Assembly (NCBI GenBank): GCA_016124385.1
Contig: WGNU01000007.1
Location: 1-64,000 of the forward strand
Direction: 5' to 3'
Source: Alphaproteobacteria bacterium
GTDB taxonomy: Bacteria; Pseudomonadota; Alphaproteobacteria; Micropepsales; Micropepsaceae
DNA: 64,000 nucleotides
The notes beneath the pieces were generated by a model that worked only from the letters and a program-made list of their open reading frames with translations, was not told where the DNA came from and did no database searches. Positions 19,871-28,776 of this stretch are shown here, piece after piece (positions within the stretch are counted from its first letter, which is position 1; every line of letters begins with the position of its first letter). A program made the position numbers and the translations under genes.

Positions 19871-20040
19871 CGCCGACTTGCATCGCGCGCGCGGCGTTGC
19901 TAGGAGGCGGCTTCGGTCCGGCCGGGACGACCCGGCACGGCGCGTTCGCCCAAAGTGCGGACCATGGCTGGGACGACCCAGCGCTTGCCGCGACCCGCGC
20001 AATGCGCGGCCGGCCTCAGCGCAGGGAGCCTCGCTCGTGA
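19867..20040 (+). other. Palindrome-rich spacer holding a coupled 57-codon open frame
   Basis: The spacer between the ATPase and the first DUF1989 gene holds two hairpins sharing the 10-mer GGGACGACCC (19924-19933 and 19970-19979), the first enclosed by GGTCCG/CGGACC (19915-19920, 19958-19963). An open frame from ATG 19867 overlaps the ATPase stop (ATGA) and ends in a TGA that overlaps the next GTG start (GTGA). Its residues are low-complexity and resemble no protein that I know. I think it is a repeat insertion that has stayed open so ribosomes pass through; a tiny protein is not excluded. Confidence 0.4.
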
Positions 20041-20837
20041 GCGACATTTCCACCTCTTCAACCGGCGTCGCGGCCGCGCGCGCGCGCTATGAGGAACTCT
20101 TCGCCAAGGGCCGCACGCGCGAGGCGGGCGCGGTGCCCAGCCTCACGATCGCGCTCGACCGGGTGCGGATGACGACCGACATACCCGCCGGCTGGTACGT
20201 GGCGCTCGCCGTCTCGCGCGGCGAGATCGTTCAGATCGAGACGCTCGCGGGCGGGCTTCAGGTGGCGGCGCAAATCTGGAATGCGCGCGACCCGTCTGAG
20301 CGGTTCAACGCGGGCGACACGGTGAAGGTCCAATGGAGCGCGGCGCTGGGCGCCGGGCGGTTGCTTCTTTCCGACATGGGGCGCGTGCTCTTTTCGATGC
20401 TCGCCGATACGGGGCCGGGGAACGATGCGGTCTCGGGCGTTTCCTCGCCCGCCAGCAACCGCGCGCGGTTCGGCGATGAGACGCTCCGCTCGGCGCGGGA
20501 AAATTTCCTCGCGGGCGCGGCCAAGCTCGGCCTCGACAAGCGCGACCTTCACCCCGCGATCAGTTTCTTCTCCGACGTGCGCGTCGGCGCGGACGAGCGC
20601 TTCCACTGGGGGACGAGTGCGGCCGAGGGCGCGCGGGTGGATTTGAAAGCCGCGATGGATCTCCTCCTCATCGTCTCGAACACGCCGCACCCCTTGGCGC
20701 CCACGGGGAGCGGCGAGGGCGGGGTCCGGCTCGCGATTGGGGAGTGCGCGGATGCGGCGCTCGGCGATTTCTGCCGTACGCGGACGGAGGAAGCCGTCCG
20801 CGCGTTCGAGAACACCGACGCCTATCTCGCCGGTTGA
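20037..20837 (+). CDS. Carboxyguanidine deiminase subunit, DUF1989 (urea carboxylase-associated protein 2 type)
   Basis: A 266-aa DUF1989 protein. Conserved segments include RFNAGDTVKVQWSAALGAGR, LLSDMGRVLFSM and IVSNTPHPL. Together with the next gene it corresponds to the CgdA/CgdB pair, which deiminates carboxyguanidine (product of guanidine carboxylase) to allophanate. I assign it to the longer of the two families (UAAP2). I start at GTG 20037, with GGGAG upstream; the frame extends to 19878 through the repeat-rich spacer without family-like residues. It lies 11 bp before its partner. Confidence 0.82.
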   Translation: MSDISTSSTGVAAARARYEELFAKGRTREAGAVPSLTIALDRVRMTTDIPAGWYVALAVSRGEIVQIETLAGGLQVAAQIWNARDPSERFNAGDTVKVQWSAALGAGRLLLSDMGRVLFSMLADTGPGNDAVSGVSSPASNRARFGDETLRSARENFLAGAAKLGLDKRDLHPAISFFSDVRVGADERFHWGTSAAEGARVDLKAAMDLLLIVSNTPHPLAPTGSGEGGVRLAIGECADAALGDFCRTRTEEAVRAFENTDAYLAG

Positions 20838-20848
20838 AGGAAGCGATC

Positions 20849-21481
20849 ATGTCCGCAGCGCTCCGTCCCGAATTCGCGCGCCTCAACGAAATTGTCGCCG
20901 CGCGCCGCCCGTGGTCGCATGTGATGAAGAAGGGCGAGACGCTCCGCATCATCGACCTGGAAGGTCAGCAGGCGGTCGATACGCTCTTCTACAATCCGCA
21001 CGATTTCGCCGAGCGCTACAGCGCGCAGGATACCGTCGCGGCCCAGGGCGCGCCCTATCTCGGCACCGGCACCAAACTCATGTCGAGCGAGGGCCGCGTG
21101 ATGGCCACCATCACCGCGAATACGGGCGGGCGGCACGACACGTCGGCCGGCGCGTGTTCCTGCGAGAGCAACACGGTGCGCTTTGGCCATCACACGCGCT
21201 ACATGGAGGCGTGCCGGGAAAATTTCCTCGTCGAGATCGCCAAATACGGCATGGGCAAGCGCGACCTCGTCTCGAACATCAATTTCTTCATGAACGTGCC
21301 GATCGAGCCCGACGGCACGCTCGCGATCGTCGATGGGCAATCGGCGCCCGGCGGCTATGTCGAGCTGCGCGCGGCGATGGACATTCTGTGCGTCATCTCG
21401 AACTGCCCGCAGATCAACAATCCCTGCAACGGGTTCGATCCGAGCCCGATCCGCGTGCTCGTCTGGCCGCCCATGGCCTGA
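20849..21481 (+). CDS. Carboxyguanidine deiminase subunit, DUF1989 (urea carboxylase-associated protein 1 type)
   Basis: A 210-aa DUF1989 protein, paralogous to its upstream neighbour. Typical segments are RIIDLEGQQAVDTLFYNPHD, SAGACSCESNTVRFGHHTRY with conserved Cys residues that may bind metal, and ISNCPQINNPCNGFDPSPIR. Known role of the family: partner subunit of carboxyguanidine deiminase, converting carboxyguanidine to allophanate. ATG 20849 has GAAGGAAG upstream. It lies 11 bp before the carboxylase. Confidence 0.85.
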   Translation: MSAALRPEFARLNEIVAARRPWSHVMKKGETLRIIDLEGQQAVDTLFYNPHDFAERYSAQDTVAAQGAPYLGTGTKLMSSEGRVMATITANTGGRHDTSAGACSCESNTVRFGHHTRYMEACRENFLVEIAKYGMGKRDLVSNINFFMNVPIEPDGTLAIVDGQSAPGGYVELRAAMDILCVISNCPQINNPCNGFDPSPIRVLVWPPMA

Positions 21482-21492
21482 GCCGACCATCC

Positions 21493-24400
21493 ATGTTCAG
21501 CCGCGTCCTCATTGCCAATCGGGGCGAAATCGCGGTCCGCATCGCGCGGACGCTGCGGCGCCTCGGCGTGCGGACGATCGCGGTCTATTCGGACGCCGAC
21601 CGCTTCGCGCGCCACGCGCAGTTGGCCGACGAGGCGATCCGCATCGGGCCGGCGGCGGCGAGCGAAAGCTATCTCAATGTCGAGGCGCTGCTCGCGGCCG
21701 CGAAGGCGAGCGGCGCGGAGGCGGTGCATCCGGGCTACGGGTTCCTCTCGGAGAACACGCGTTTCGCGCGCGCGCTGGAGGCGGCGGGCATCGCCTTTAT
21801 CGGGCCGACGCCCGAACAGATCGAGGCGTTCGGCCTCAAGCACCGCGCGCGCGAGCTGGCGGCGGCCGCCGAGGTGCCGCTGCTGCCCGGCAGCGCGCTG
21901 CTCGAGAGCCTCGACGAAGCGCGCGCGGAGGCCGCGCGGATCGGTTATCCGGTGATGCTGAAAAGCACGGCGGGGGGCGGCGGCATCGGGCTTCAGCGCT
22001 GCGCCGATGAAAGCGAGCTCGCGCATCGCTTCGATGTCGTGCGGACGCTCGCGCGCAACAATTTCAGCGACGGCTCGCTCTATTTGGAACGCTTCGTGCC
22101 GGACGCGCGCCATGTCGAGGTGCAGATCTTCGGCGACGGCAAGGGCCGTGTGGTCGCGCTCGGCGACCGGGATTGCTCGCTGCAGCGGCGCAATCAGAAA
22201 GTGATCGAGGAGGCACCGGCGCCCGGATTGAGCGACGCGCAGCGCCGGCACCTCGCGGACGCGGCGGTGCGGCTCGGCGAGGCGGTCCGCTATCGCTCGG
22301 CGGGGACGGTCGAGTTCCTCTACGACGTCTCGCGGCGCGATTTCTACTTCCTCGAAGTCAACACGCGGCTTCAGGTCGAGCACGGCGTCACCGAAGCGAT
22401 CACGGAGATCGATCTCGTCGCGTGGATGGTGCGGCTGGCGGCCGGCGAGACGCTGCCGCTCGATGCGCTGCCGGAGCCCAAGGGTCATGCCGTCGAGGCG
22501 CGGATCTATGCCGAGAATCCGGGCCGCGACTTCGCGCCCTCGGCGGGGACGATCACGCATGCGGCGTTTCCGGGCACCGCGCGCGTCGATCACTGGATCG
22601 CTCCGGGGACGGAGGTTTCGCCCTTCTACGATCCGCTGCTCGCCAAGGTGATCACGGCGGGGGACACGCGCGACGCGGCGCTGGCGCGGCTCGGCGCGGC
22701 GCTTGGCGAGACGCAGATCGAGGGCGTCGCGAGCAATCTCGCCTATCTCCGGGCCGTCGCGGCGCTGCCGGCGCTCGCCGCGGCGCGCCACACGACGCGG
22801 ACGCTGCAGGACCTCGTCCCCGCGCTGCCCGAGATCGACGTCCTCACTGGCGGGCCGCAATCGAGCCTTCAGGAATGGCCGGGGCGGCTCGGCCTCTGGG
22901 ATGTCGGCGTGCCGCCATCCGGGCCGATGGACGCGCTCTCGCTGCGCCTTGCCAATCTCATCGTCGGAAATCCCGAGGGCGCGCTCGCGCTCGAGATGAC
23001 GATCGAGGGCGCGCGGCTGCGGTTTCGGGGCGATGCAACCGTCGCGCTTGCGGGCGCCGCGATGGCGATGATTCTCGACGGCGAGGCGGTCCCGCCCTTC
23101 GCGCCGATCGCCGTCAAGGCCGGTCAAACGCTCGCCATCGGGCGCATTCAGGGGCCGGGGCAGCGGGCGTATCTCGCGGTGCGCGGCGGGTTCGATGCCG
23201 CGCCCTATCTGGGTTCGCGCGCGACGTTCATGCTCGGCGGGTTCGGCGGGGCAACCGGCCGCGCGCTCCGCCCGGGCGATGTGCTGCGGATCGGCACGCG
23301 CGCCGCGCAGGCGCCAGTCTCCGTTCCGCTGCCCGAGGACCTGCGACCCCCCCTCACGCGCGACTGGACGCTCCGTGTGCTGATCGGTCCGCACGCGGCG
23401 CCCGATTTTTTCGCCGTCGAGGACGTCGAAACCTTCCTCAGCCATGCTTACGAAGTGCATTTCAACTCCGCGCGCACCGGCGTCCGGCTGATCGGTCCCA
23501 AACCGGCCTGGGCGCGGCCCGATGGCGGCGAGGCGGGGCTTCACCCCTCGAACATCCACGACAACGCCTATTCGATCGGCGCGATCGATTTCACGGGCGA
23601 CATGCCCATCATCTTGGGACCGGATGGCCCGAGCCTTGGCGGGTTCGTGTGCCTGGCCGTCGTCATCGGGGCCGATCAATGGCAGCTCGGCCAACTCGCG
23701 CCCGGCGACCTTGTGCGGTTCGTCGCGGTCGATCCGCCTCTAGCGGCGCAGGCGCGGGACGATCAGGACACGGCGCTGCACGCGCTGAAGCCGCTGCCGG
23801 CGGCGCCCGCCGCTCCCACGGTTCTGCGAACGGGGCCGTGCGACGCCGTGCTCGCGCGCTACGGCGAGGGTGCGGAGGAAGTGACGCTCCGCCGCTCGGG
23901 CGAGGATGCGCTCCTCGTCGAGTTCGGGCCGCCCGTCCTCGATCTCGCCCTTCGCTTCCGCGCGCACGCGCTGATGGAGCGGCTCCTCGCGGACCGGCCG
24001 CCGGCGCTCATCGATGTGACGCCCGGCATCCGCTCGCTCCAGGTGCATGTCGACGGGCGCGCGATGCCGGTCGAGCGGCTGGCGCGGCGGATCGAGGCGC
24101 TGCTCGAAGACCTTCCGCAGACGGAGGAAATCAGCGTTCCCAGCCGGATCGTCCATCTGCCGCTCGCGTGGGACGACCCGCAGACGCGGCTCGCGATCCG
24201 TAAATATCAAGAGCTCGTGCGCTCCGATGCGCCGTGGTGCCCGTCCAATATCGAGTTCATCCGGCGCATCAACGGGCTTTCATCGGAAGAAGACGTCCGC
24301 GCGATCGTTCATGCGGCGCGCTACATGGTGCTGGGATTGGGGGACGTCTATCTGGGCGCACCGGTCGCAACGCCGCTCGATCCGCGCCACCGGCTGGTCA

Positions 24401-25101
24401 CGACGAAATACAATCCCGCGCGCACCTGGACGCCGGAAAACGCCGTCGGCATCGGCGGGGCCTATCTCTGCATCTACGGGATGGAAGGGCCGGGCGGCTA
24501 TCAATTCGTCGGGCGCACGCTCCCCGTCTGGAGCGCGTGGCGGCAGGAGGGAAGCTTTGCGGCCGGCAAGCCGTGGCTCCTGCGCTTCTTCGATCAGATC
24601 CGCTTTCACGCCGTCACCAGCGAGGAGCTGGACGATTTGCGCGCGCGGTTCCGCCAGGGCGATCACCTGATCGCGGTCGAGGAGAGCCACTTCTCGATGG
24701 CGGACTACCGCCGCTTCCTCAGCGCCGAGGAGACCTCGATCCGCGCCTTCAAGCAGCGCCAGCAGGAGGCCTTCGAGGCCGAGCGCGCGCGCTGGGGCGC
24801 GGAGGACCGCGCCGCCTCCGCGCCGCCGGCGGGCGAGGCGAAGGCCGCCGGCGCAGCGCTGCCCGGAGGCGCGGTCGCCGTCAGCGTCCACGTGCCGGGC
24901 AATGTGTGGACGGTCGATGTGCGCGAGGGCGATCTCGTTTCGGCGGACGACGTTCTCCTCGTCATCGAATCGATGAAGATGGAAATCGCGATCCCCGCGC
25001 CGGTCGGGGGTCGCGTTGCCAAGATTCTCGCGCGGCCCGGACAGACGGTCGCCGCCGGCGATGTCATCGCCGCGATCCTGCCGGAAGAGGCCCGCCCATG
25101 A
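21493..25101 (+). CDS. Guanidine carboxylase (urea carboxylase family, biotin-dependent)
   Basis: A 1202-aa multidomain enzyme. In order: biotin carboxylase with ATP-grasp (residues ~1-450, start MFSRVLIANRGEIAVRIART, LKSTAGGGGIGLQ, EVNTRLQVEHGVTE); the KipA/AHS2-like and KipI/AHS1-like halves of the carboxyltransferase (~460-1060); and a biotinyl domain ending the chain with VIESMKMEI, biotinylated at Lys1162. It carboxylates guanidine to carboxyguanidine with ATP and bicarbonate. The sequence alone says urea-carboxylase family; the guanidine riboswitch and both deiminase subunits in the operon argue for guanidine. Its stop overlaps the next start (ATGA). Confidence 0.93.
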   Translation: MFSRVLIANRGEIAVRIARTLRRLGVRTIAVYSDADRFARHAQLADEAIRIGPAAASESYLNVEALLAAAKASGAEAVHPGYGFLSENTRFARALEAAGIAFIGPTPEQIEAFGLKHRARELAAAAEVPLLPGSALLESLDEARAEAARIGYPVMLKSTAGGGGIGLQRCADESELAHRFDVVRTLARNNFSDGSLYLERFVPDARHVEVQIFGDGKGRVVALGDRDCSLQRRNQKVIEEAPAPGLSDAQRRHLADAAVRLGEAVRYRSAGTVEFLYDVSRRDFYFLEVNTRLQVEHGVTEAITEIDLVAWMVRLAAGETLPLDALPEPKGHAVEARIYAENPGRDFAPSAGTITHAAFPGTARVDHWIAPGTEVSPFYDPLLAKVITAGDTRDAALARLGAALGETQIEGVASNLAYLRAVAALPALAAARHTTRTLQDLVPALPEIDVLTGGPQSSLQEWPGRLGLWDVGVPPSGPMDALSLRLANLIVGNPEGALALEMTIEGARLRFRGDATVALAGAAMAMILDGEAVPPFAPIAVKAGQTLAIGRIQGPGQRAYLAVRGGFDAAPYLGSRATFMLGGFGGATGRALRPGDVLRIGTRAAQAPVSVPLPEDLRPPLTRDWTLRVLIGPHAAPDFFAVEDVETFLSHAYEVHFNSARTGVRLIGPKPAWARPDGGEAGLHPSNIHDNAYSIGAIDFTGDMPIILGPDGPSLGGFVCLAVVIGADQWQLGQLAPGDLVRFVAVDPPLAAQARDDQDTALHALKPLPAAPAAPTVLRTGPCDAVLARYGEGAEEVTLRRSGEDALLVEFGPPVLDLALRFRAHALMERLLADRPPALIDVTPGIRSLQVHVDGRAMPVERLARRIEALLEDLPQTEEISVPSRIVHLPLAWDDPQTRLAIRKYQELVRSDAPWCPSNIEFIRRINGLSSEEDVRAIVHAARYMVLGLGDVYLGAPVATPLDPRHRLVTTKYNPARTWTPENAVGIGGAYLCIYGMEGPGGYQFVGRTLPVWSAWRQEGSFAAGKPWLLRFFDQIRFHAVTSEELDDLRARFRQGDHLIAVEESHFSMADYRRFLSAEETSIRAFKQRQQEAFEAERARWGAEDRAASAPPAGEAKAAGAALPGGAVAVSVHVPGNVWTVDVREGDLVSADDVLLVIESMKMEIAIPAPVGGRVAKILARPGQTVAAGDVIAAILPEEARP

Positions 25102-26885
25102 GATCGCTCGAGATCGCCGCCTTGCGCGCGGCCTATGACGGGGGCCTCGATCCGCGCGAAGTGATCGCGGACGTGCTGGCCGCCCTGCGCGCGCTGCCGG
25201 ATCGCTCGATCTTCCTCTCGCGGGTGGCGGAGGAGACCGCGCTCGCGGAAGCCGAGCAACTGGCGGGTTTGCCTGCCGAGGCGCGGGCGCGCCGGCCGCT
25301 CTTCGGCATTCCCTTTGCGGTCAAGGACAACATCGATTGCGCGGGGCTGCCGACGACGGCGGGCTGTGCGCCCTTCGCGAACACGCCCGATGAAGACGCA
25401 CCGGCGGTCGCGGCGCTCCGCCATGCGGGCGCGATCCTCATCGGCAAGACGAACATGGATCAGTTCGCGACCGGCCTCGTCGGCACGCGCTCGCCCTTCG
25501 GTGTGCCCCATTCCGTTTACAGCGAGGCGCTCTGCGCGGGCGGGTCGAGCTCGGGCTCGGCGGTCGCGGTGGCGCTAGGGCTCGTCAGTTTCGCGCTCGG
25601 CACGGATACGGCGGGATCGGGCCGCGTGCCCGCGCAGTTCAACGGCCTCATCGGCATCAAGCCGACGCCGGGGCGCGTGTCGACGCGCGGGGTCGTGCCG
25701 GCGTGCCGCTCCCTCGATTGCGTCTCGGTCTTCGCGCTGACGGTCAGCGACGGCGATCTCGTCCGCCGCCAGATCGAGGCGTTCGATGCCGCCGATCCCT
25801 TCAGCCGGCGGGCGGAGCCGTCGGTGATCGAGCTGCGCCAGCCGCGCCTTGGCATTCTCGCCGAGCGCGACCTCGCGCGCCTCAGCGGCGCGGCCCGCGC
25901 GCTCTACGGCGCGGCCGGCGCGGCAGCGGAGGCGATCGGTGCCAGCCTCGAGACGATCGACTATCGCCCGTTCGCCGCGATGGCGGCGCTGCTCTATGGT
26001 CCCTTCGCGGCCGAACGCGCGGCGGCGCTCAGCGCGCCGCTCGCCGCCTATCCGGATGCGTTCGATCCGAGCGTCAGAACGATCCTTGAAGGCGCGATGA
26101 AGATCTCCGGCGCCGATGTCTTCGCCGCGCAGGCGCGCCTGGCTGCGCTTCGCCGCGAGATCGTGCCGCTGCTCCAGCGCGTCGATGCGCTGCTGCTGCC
26201 AACGGCGCCCTTCCATCCGACGATCGCGGAGATCGCCGCCGATCCGATCGGCGTCAACGCGGCGCTCGGGACGTACACGAATTTCGTCAATCTCGCGGGG
26301 CTCGCGGCGGTCGCGCTGCCGGCCGGGGCGGATGCGTCGGGTGTTCCCTTCGGCGTCAGCCTCATCGCGCGCGGCGACAGCGACGCGGCGCTTGGCGTGC
26401 TCGCGGATCGTCTCTCGCGGCGGCTGGGCGTTCCCATGGGCGCGACGGGTCATCAGGCCATCGCGCCCGCGCTCAGCGATGCGCCCGAGCATCTGGGGCT
26501 CATTCCGCTCGCGGTGGTCGGCGCGCATCTGACGGGCCAGCCGCTCAATCATCAGCTCACGGATTGCGGCGGGCGGCTGTGGCGGACGACCTGCACAGCG
26601 AGCGATTACCGCTTCTACGCGCTCGCGGGGGCGGGGCCGCGCCGGCCCGGGCTCATCCGGGAGCCGGGATTTTCAGGGCCGGGCATCGAATGCGAAATCT
26701 GGATGATGCCGGCGGCGGGCTTCGGGCGGTTCGTCGCCGCGATCCCCCGGCCGCTCGGCATCGGCGCGGTGGTGCTCGAGGATGGAACGAGCGTCCGGGG
26801 CTTCATCGCCGAGCCGGTCGCGGCCGAGGGCGCCGTCGAGATCACCGGCTTCGGCGGCTGGCGGGCCTATCTCGCCTCGCTCTAG
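25098..26885 (+). CDS. atzF: Allophanate hydrolase
   Basis: Hydrolyses allophanate to ammonia and CO2, the last step of the pathway. The 595-aa protein has an amidase-signature domain (~1-440) with Lys in FAVKDNID (~76), Ser in CAGGSSSGSAV (~152) and nucleophile Ser in GTDTAGSGRVPA (~176). The C-terminal AtzF domain (~475-595) carries GQPLNHQL, ECEIWMMP and GFGGWRAY. ATG 25098 overlaps the carboxylase stop, so translation is coupled. Its own stop TAG shares bases with the stop of the convergent coq4 (CTAG at 26882-26885). Confidence 0.93.
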   Translation: MRSLEIAALRAAYDGGLDPREVIADVLAALRALPDRSIFLSRVAEETALAEAEQLAGLPAEARARRPLFGIPFAVKDNIDCAGLPTTAGCAPFANTPDEDAPAVAALRHAGAILIGKTNMDQFATGLVGTRSPFGVPHSVYSEALCAGGSSSGSAVAVALGLVSFALGTDTAGSGRVPAQFNGLIGIKPTPGRVSTRGVVPACRSLDCVSVFALTVSDGDLVRRQIEAFDAADPFSRRAEPSVIELRQPRLGILAERDLARLSGAARALYGAAGAAAEAIGASLETIDYRPFAAMAALLYGPFAAERAAALSAPLAAYPDAFDPSVRTILEGAMKISGADVFAAQARLAALRREIVPLLQRVDALLLPTAPFHPTIAEIAADPIGVNAALGTYTNFVNLAGLAAVALPAGADASGVPFGVSLIARGDSDAALGVLADRLSRRLGVPMGATGHQAIAPALSDAPEHLGLIPLAVVGAHLTGQPLNHQLTDCGGRLWRTTCTASDYRFYALAGAGPRRPGLIREPGFSGPGIECEIWMMPAAGFGRFVAAIPRPLGIGAVVLEDGTSVRGFIAEPVAAEGAVEITGFGGWRAYLASL

Positions 26886-27832
26886 GCGGCGCGCGCCTGC
26901 TCGATCACATCGGCGGGGAAGGGCGAAACGAAAGGCTGAATGCCGCAGCGGTGGCGGATCGCGGCGATCGGCTCGTGCCACATCGTCTCCCAGGGCAGCG
27001 CGATCATCGCGGGCGTCTCGCGGCCATGGGCCCAGGCGCGCGCGACCGTATCGAAGAAGACGATGCCGCCCGCGCCGGCCGTCCGCGCGGTGATCGCCGC
27101 GACGACGCCGAGGAAGGCCGCCGAATAGGCGTGGCCGAACTGGGCGAGCTGAAAGGCGGAGATGCCGATCTCGTGCAGCGCCGTCGTCTCGTAGCCCGCG
27201 ACCAGGTGAAAGAGATCGTGCGTCTGAAGGATGCGCGTGTTCGTGAAGCGCAGCGCCGGCGGCAGATCGGCGAGGGCGAGGGCCTCGCGGTCCAGCACCT
27301 CGACGTCGAAGCCGTTGTCGACGATGAGACGATAGAAGGCGGCGCCCAGCGTGTCGGGCGCGCAATCGCTGAGCGTCTCGATATTGTAAGGAAGCGGCAC
27401 GTAGTTCGCCGCGTTTTCGGCAACGCCCGGGAAGCGCCGCGCGGCGCGCTCATAGGCCTCGCCCATGCCGGGCGCGGCGGCGCCGAGCGCGACCGTCACG
27501 GCCTCGGTGATGCCCTTCGCGCCGGCCGTGGGACCCCACTCGATCGCGTGCCAGATGCGGCGCCATTGCTCACGAGGGATCTCGGCGAGGTGCGGCGCCT
27601 CGCTCGCGTCCGGCGCGGGGGCAAGACCGAAGCCGGCGGCGAGGCGGTCATAAACCGGCTCTATCAAATCGGGCGCGGCGAACCCGGCGCGTAGCAACGC
27701 GGCGGCGAGGGCCGTCGCGGGGCCTTCGGCCGGACCTTTCATGGCGCGGATGGCGGCGGCGGCCGGCGCGATCTCGTCCAGCCAATCGGGGCCGGGCGCC
27801 ATGACCAGGCGCTCGAACTCTTGCTTTTGCAT
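26882..27832 (-). CDS. coq4: Coq4 family ubiquinone biosynthesis protein
   Basis: A 316-aa Coq4-family protein. The family motif HDxxH...E appears as QTHDLFHLVAGYETTALHE near residues 203-221 and binds a metal. Coq4 helps oxidative decarboxylation and organises the CoQ synthesis complex; bacterial homologues are less studied. The start may be ATG 27832 (or GTG 27835), overlapping the stop of the upstream acyltransferase gene. Convergent with atzF, with stops sharing bases. No other ubi genes are next to it. Confidence 0.82.
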   Translation of the reverse strand: MQKQEFERLVMAPGPDWLDEIAPAAAAIRAMKGPAEGPATALAAALLRAGFAAPDLIEPVYDRLAAGFGLAPAPDASEAPHLAEIPREQWRRIWHAIEWGPTAGAKGITEAVTVALGAAAPGMGEAYERAARRFPGVAENAANYVPLPYNIETLSDCAPDTLGAAFYRLIVDNGFDVEVLDREALALADLPPALRFTNTRILQTHDLFHLVAGYETTALHEIGISAFQLAQFGHAYSAAFLGVVAAITARTAGAGGIVFFDTVARAWAHGRETPAMIALPWETMWHEPIAAIRHRCGIQPFVSPFPADVIEQARAA

Positions 27833-28716
27833 CACGCTTTGCGCCTCTTCCTGCGGGGGCGGCGGCGCGCCTCTACCGGTAACGTCTCGGCCAAACCATA
27901 GGTGCGCTCACGTAGATTGGCCATCAGGGCCTTTCGGTCCTTGAGGCCCTCCAGCGCCGCATAGGGAATGACGTCGCCGACACGGATCGGAAGGTCCGTG
28001 CCGATGCGGTCATGCACCTCCTTGAAGATGAGCGAGATGCGCAGCGTCTGGCTCACGTGGCTCGCGATCTGGAAGAGACGGCTGTTCTGGCCCGCGAAAT
28101 AGAAGGGCGCAACGGGGGCCTTCGCCTGATGGATGAGGCCGGCCGCGAAATTGCCCCAGGGGGCATCGATCGCGGCGCCATAGAAGGGCTTGGGCGAGGT
28201 CGAGATGCCGCCCGCCGGAAAGACGATGACGCAGCCGCCCGCCACCAGATGATCGCGGGCGAGCGCGCGGCTTTTCAGGTTCGTCGCCAGCGCATCGGGC
28301 GATTCCGCGAAATCGACCGGCAGCAGCCAGCGGCGCACCTCTGGCGCGCGGTTGAGGACAGCGTTCGTCAGGATCTTAAAGTCGGGGCGCACCTGATCGA
28401 CCAGATAGGAAATGACGATGCCGTCGAGCACGCCGAAGGGATGGTTGGCGACGACCATCAGCGGGCCGGTGCGGGGGAGGGCCGCGAGCTTTTCCGCGTT
28501 CACCTGGATGCGCAGGTGAAGGAGGCGCACCGCCGCCTGCCAGAAGGTCTCATCGCCCCCCGGGCGCTCGTGGAACTGCAGATAAAGGCGCTTCAGGTGC
28601 GGCTGGCCGGTCGCGCGCTCGATCGCGCGGATCAAGAGACGCTTCAGGCGCGAATCGTCGCTCGTCGCGTAGGAGAAGGTCTCTATGTCCTGGTCGAGGC
28701 TGAGATCGGTTTCCAT
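27832..28716 (-). CDS. Lysophospholipid acyltransferase (PlsC-like)
   Basis: A 294-aa glycerolipid-type acyltransferase with the acyl-acceptor motif NHPFGVLDG (an NHxxxxD form of HX4D, near residue 91) and the downstream FPAGGIST block (~166). It would move a fatty acyl chain from ACP or CoA to a lysolipid at the inner membrane; the exact lipid is not clear. The basic C-terminus (RRRPRRKRRK) may bind membrane. Its stop overlaps the coq4 start, so the two are coupled. Confidence 0.85.
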   Translation of the reverse strand: METDLSLDQDIETFSYATSDDSRLKRLLIRAIERATGQPHLKRLYLQFHERPGGDETFWQAAVRLLHLRIQVNAEKLAALPRTGPLMVVANHPFGVLDGIVISYLVDQVRPDFKILTNAVLNRAPEVRRWLLPVDFAESPDALATNLKSRALARDHLVAGGCVIVFPAGGISTSPKPFYGAAIDAPWGNFAAGLIHQAKAPVAPFYFAGQNSRLFQIASHVSQTLRISLIFKEVHDRIGTDLPIRVGDVIPYAALEGLKDRKALMANLRERTYGLAETLPVEARRRPRRKRRKA

Positions 28717-28776
28717 GGAGCGGGCCGGTGGCGCGAATCCGGCTAGATTGGCAGAACCGCGGCGCCGGGCAATGGC

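Noticed and set aside
19878-20036. Upstream start for the first DUF1989 gene
   Set aside because: Those 53 codons are repeat-derived and Arg/Pro-rich, unlike the family; GTG 20037 has a ribosome binding site.
22173-24203. 676-codon frame inside the guanidine carboxylase
   Set aside because: It is another frame of the carboxylase, which has continuous domains and the biotin motif.
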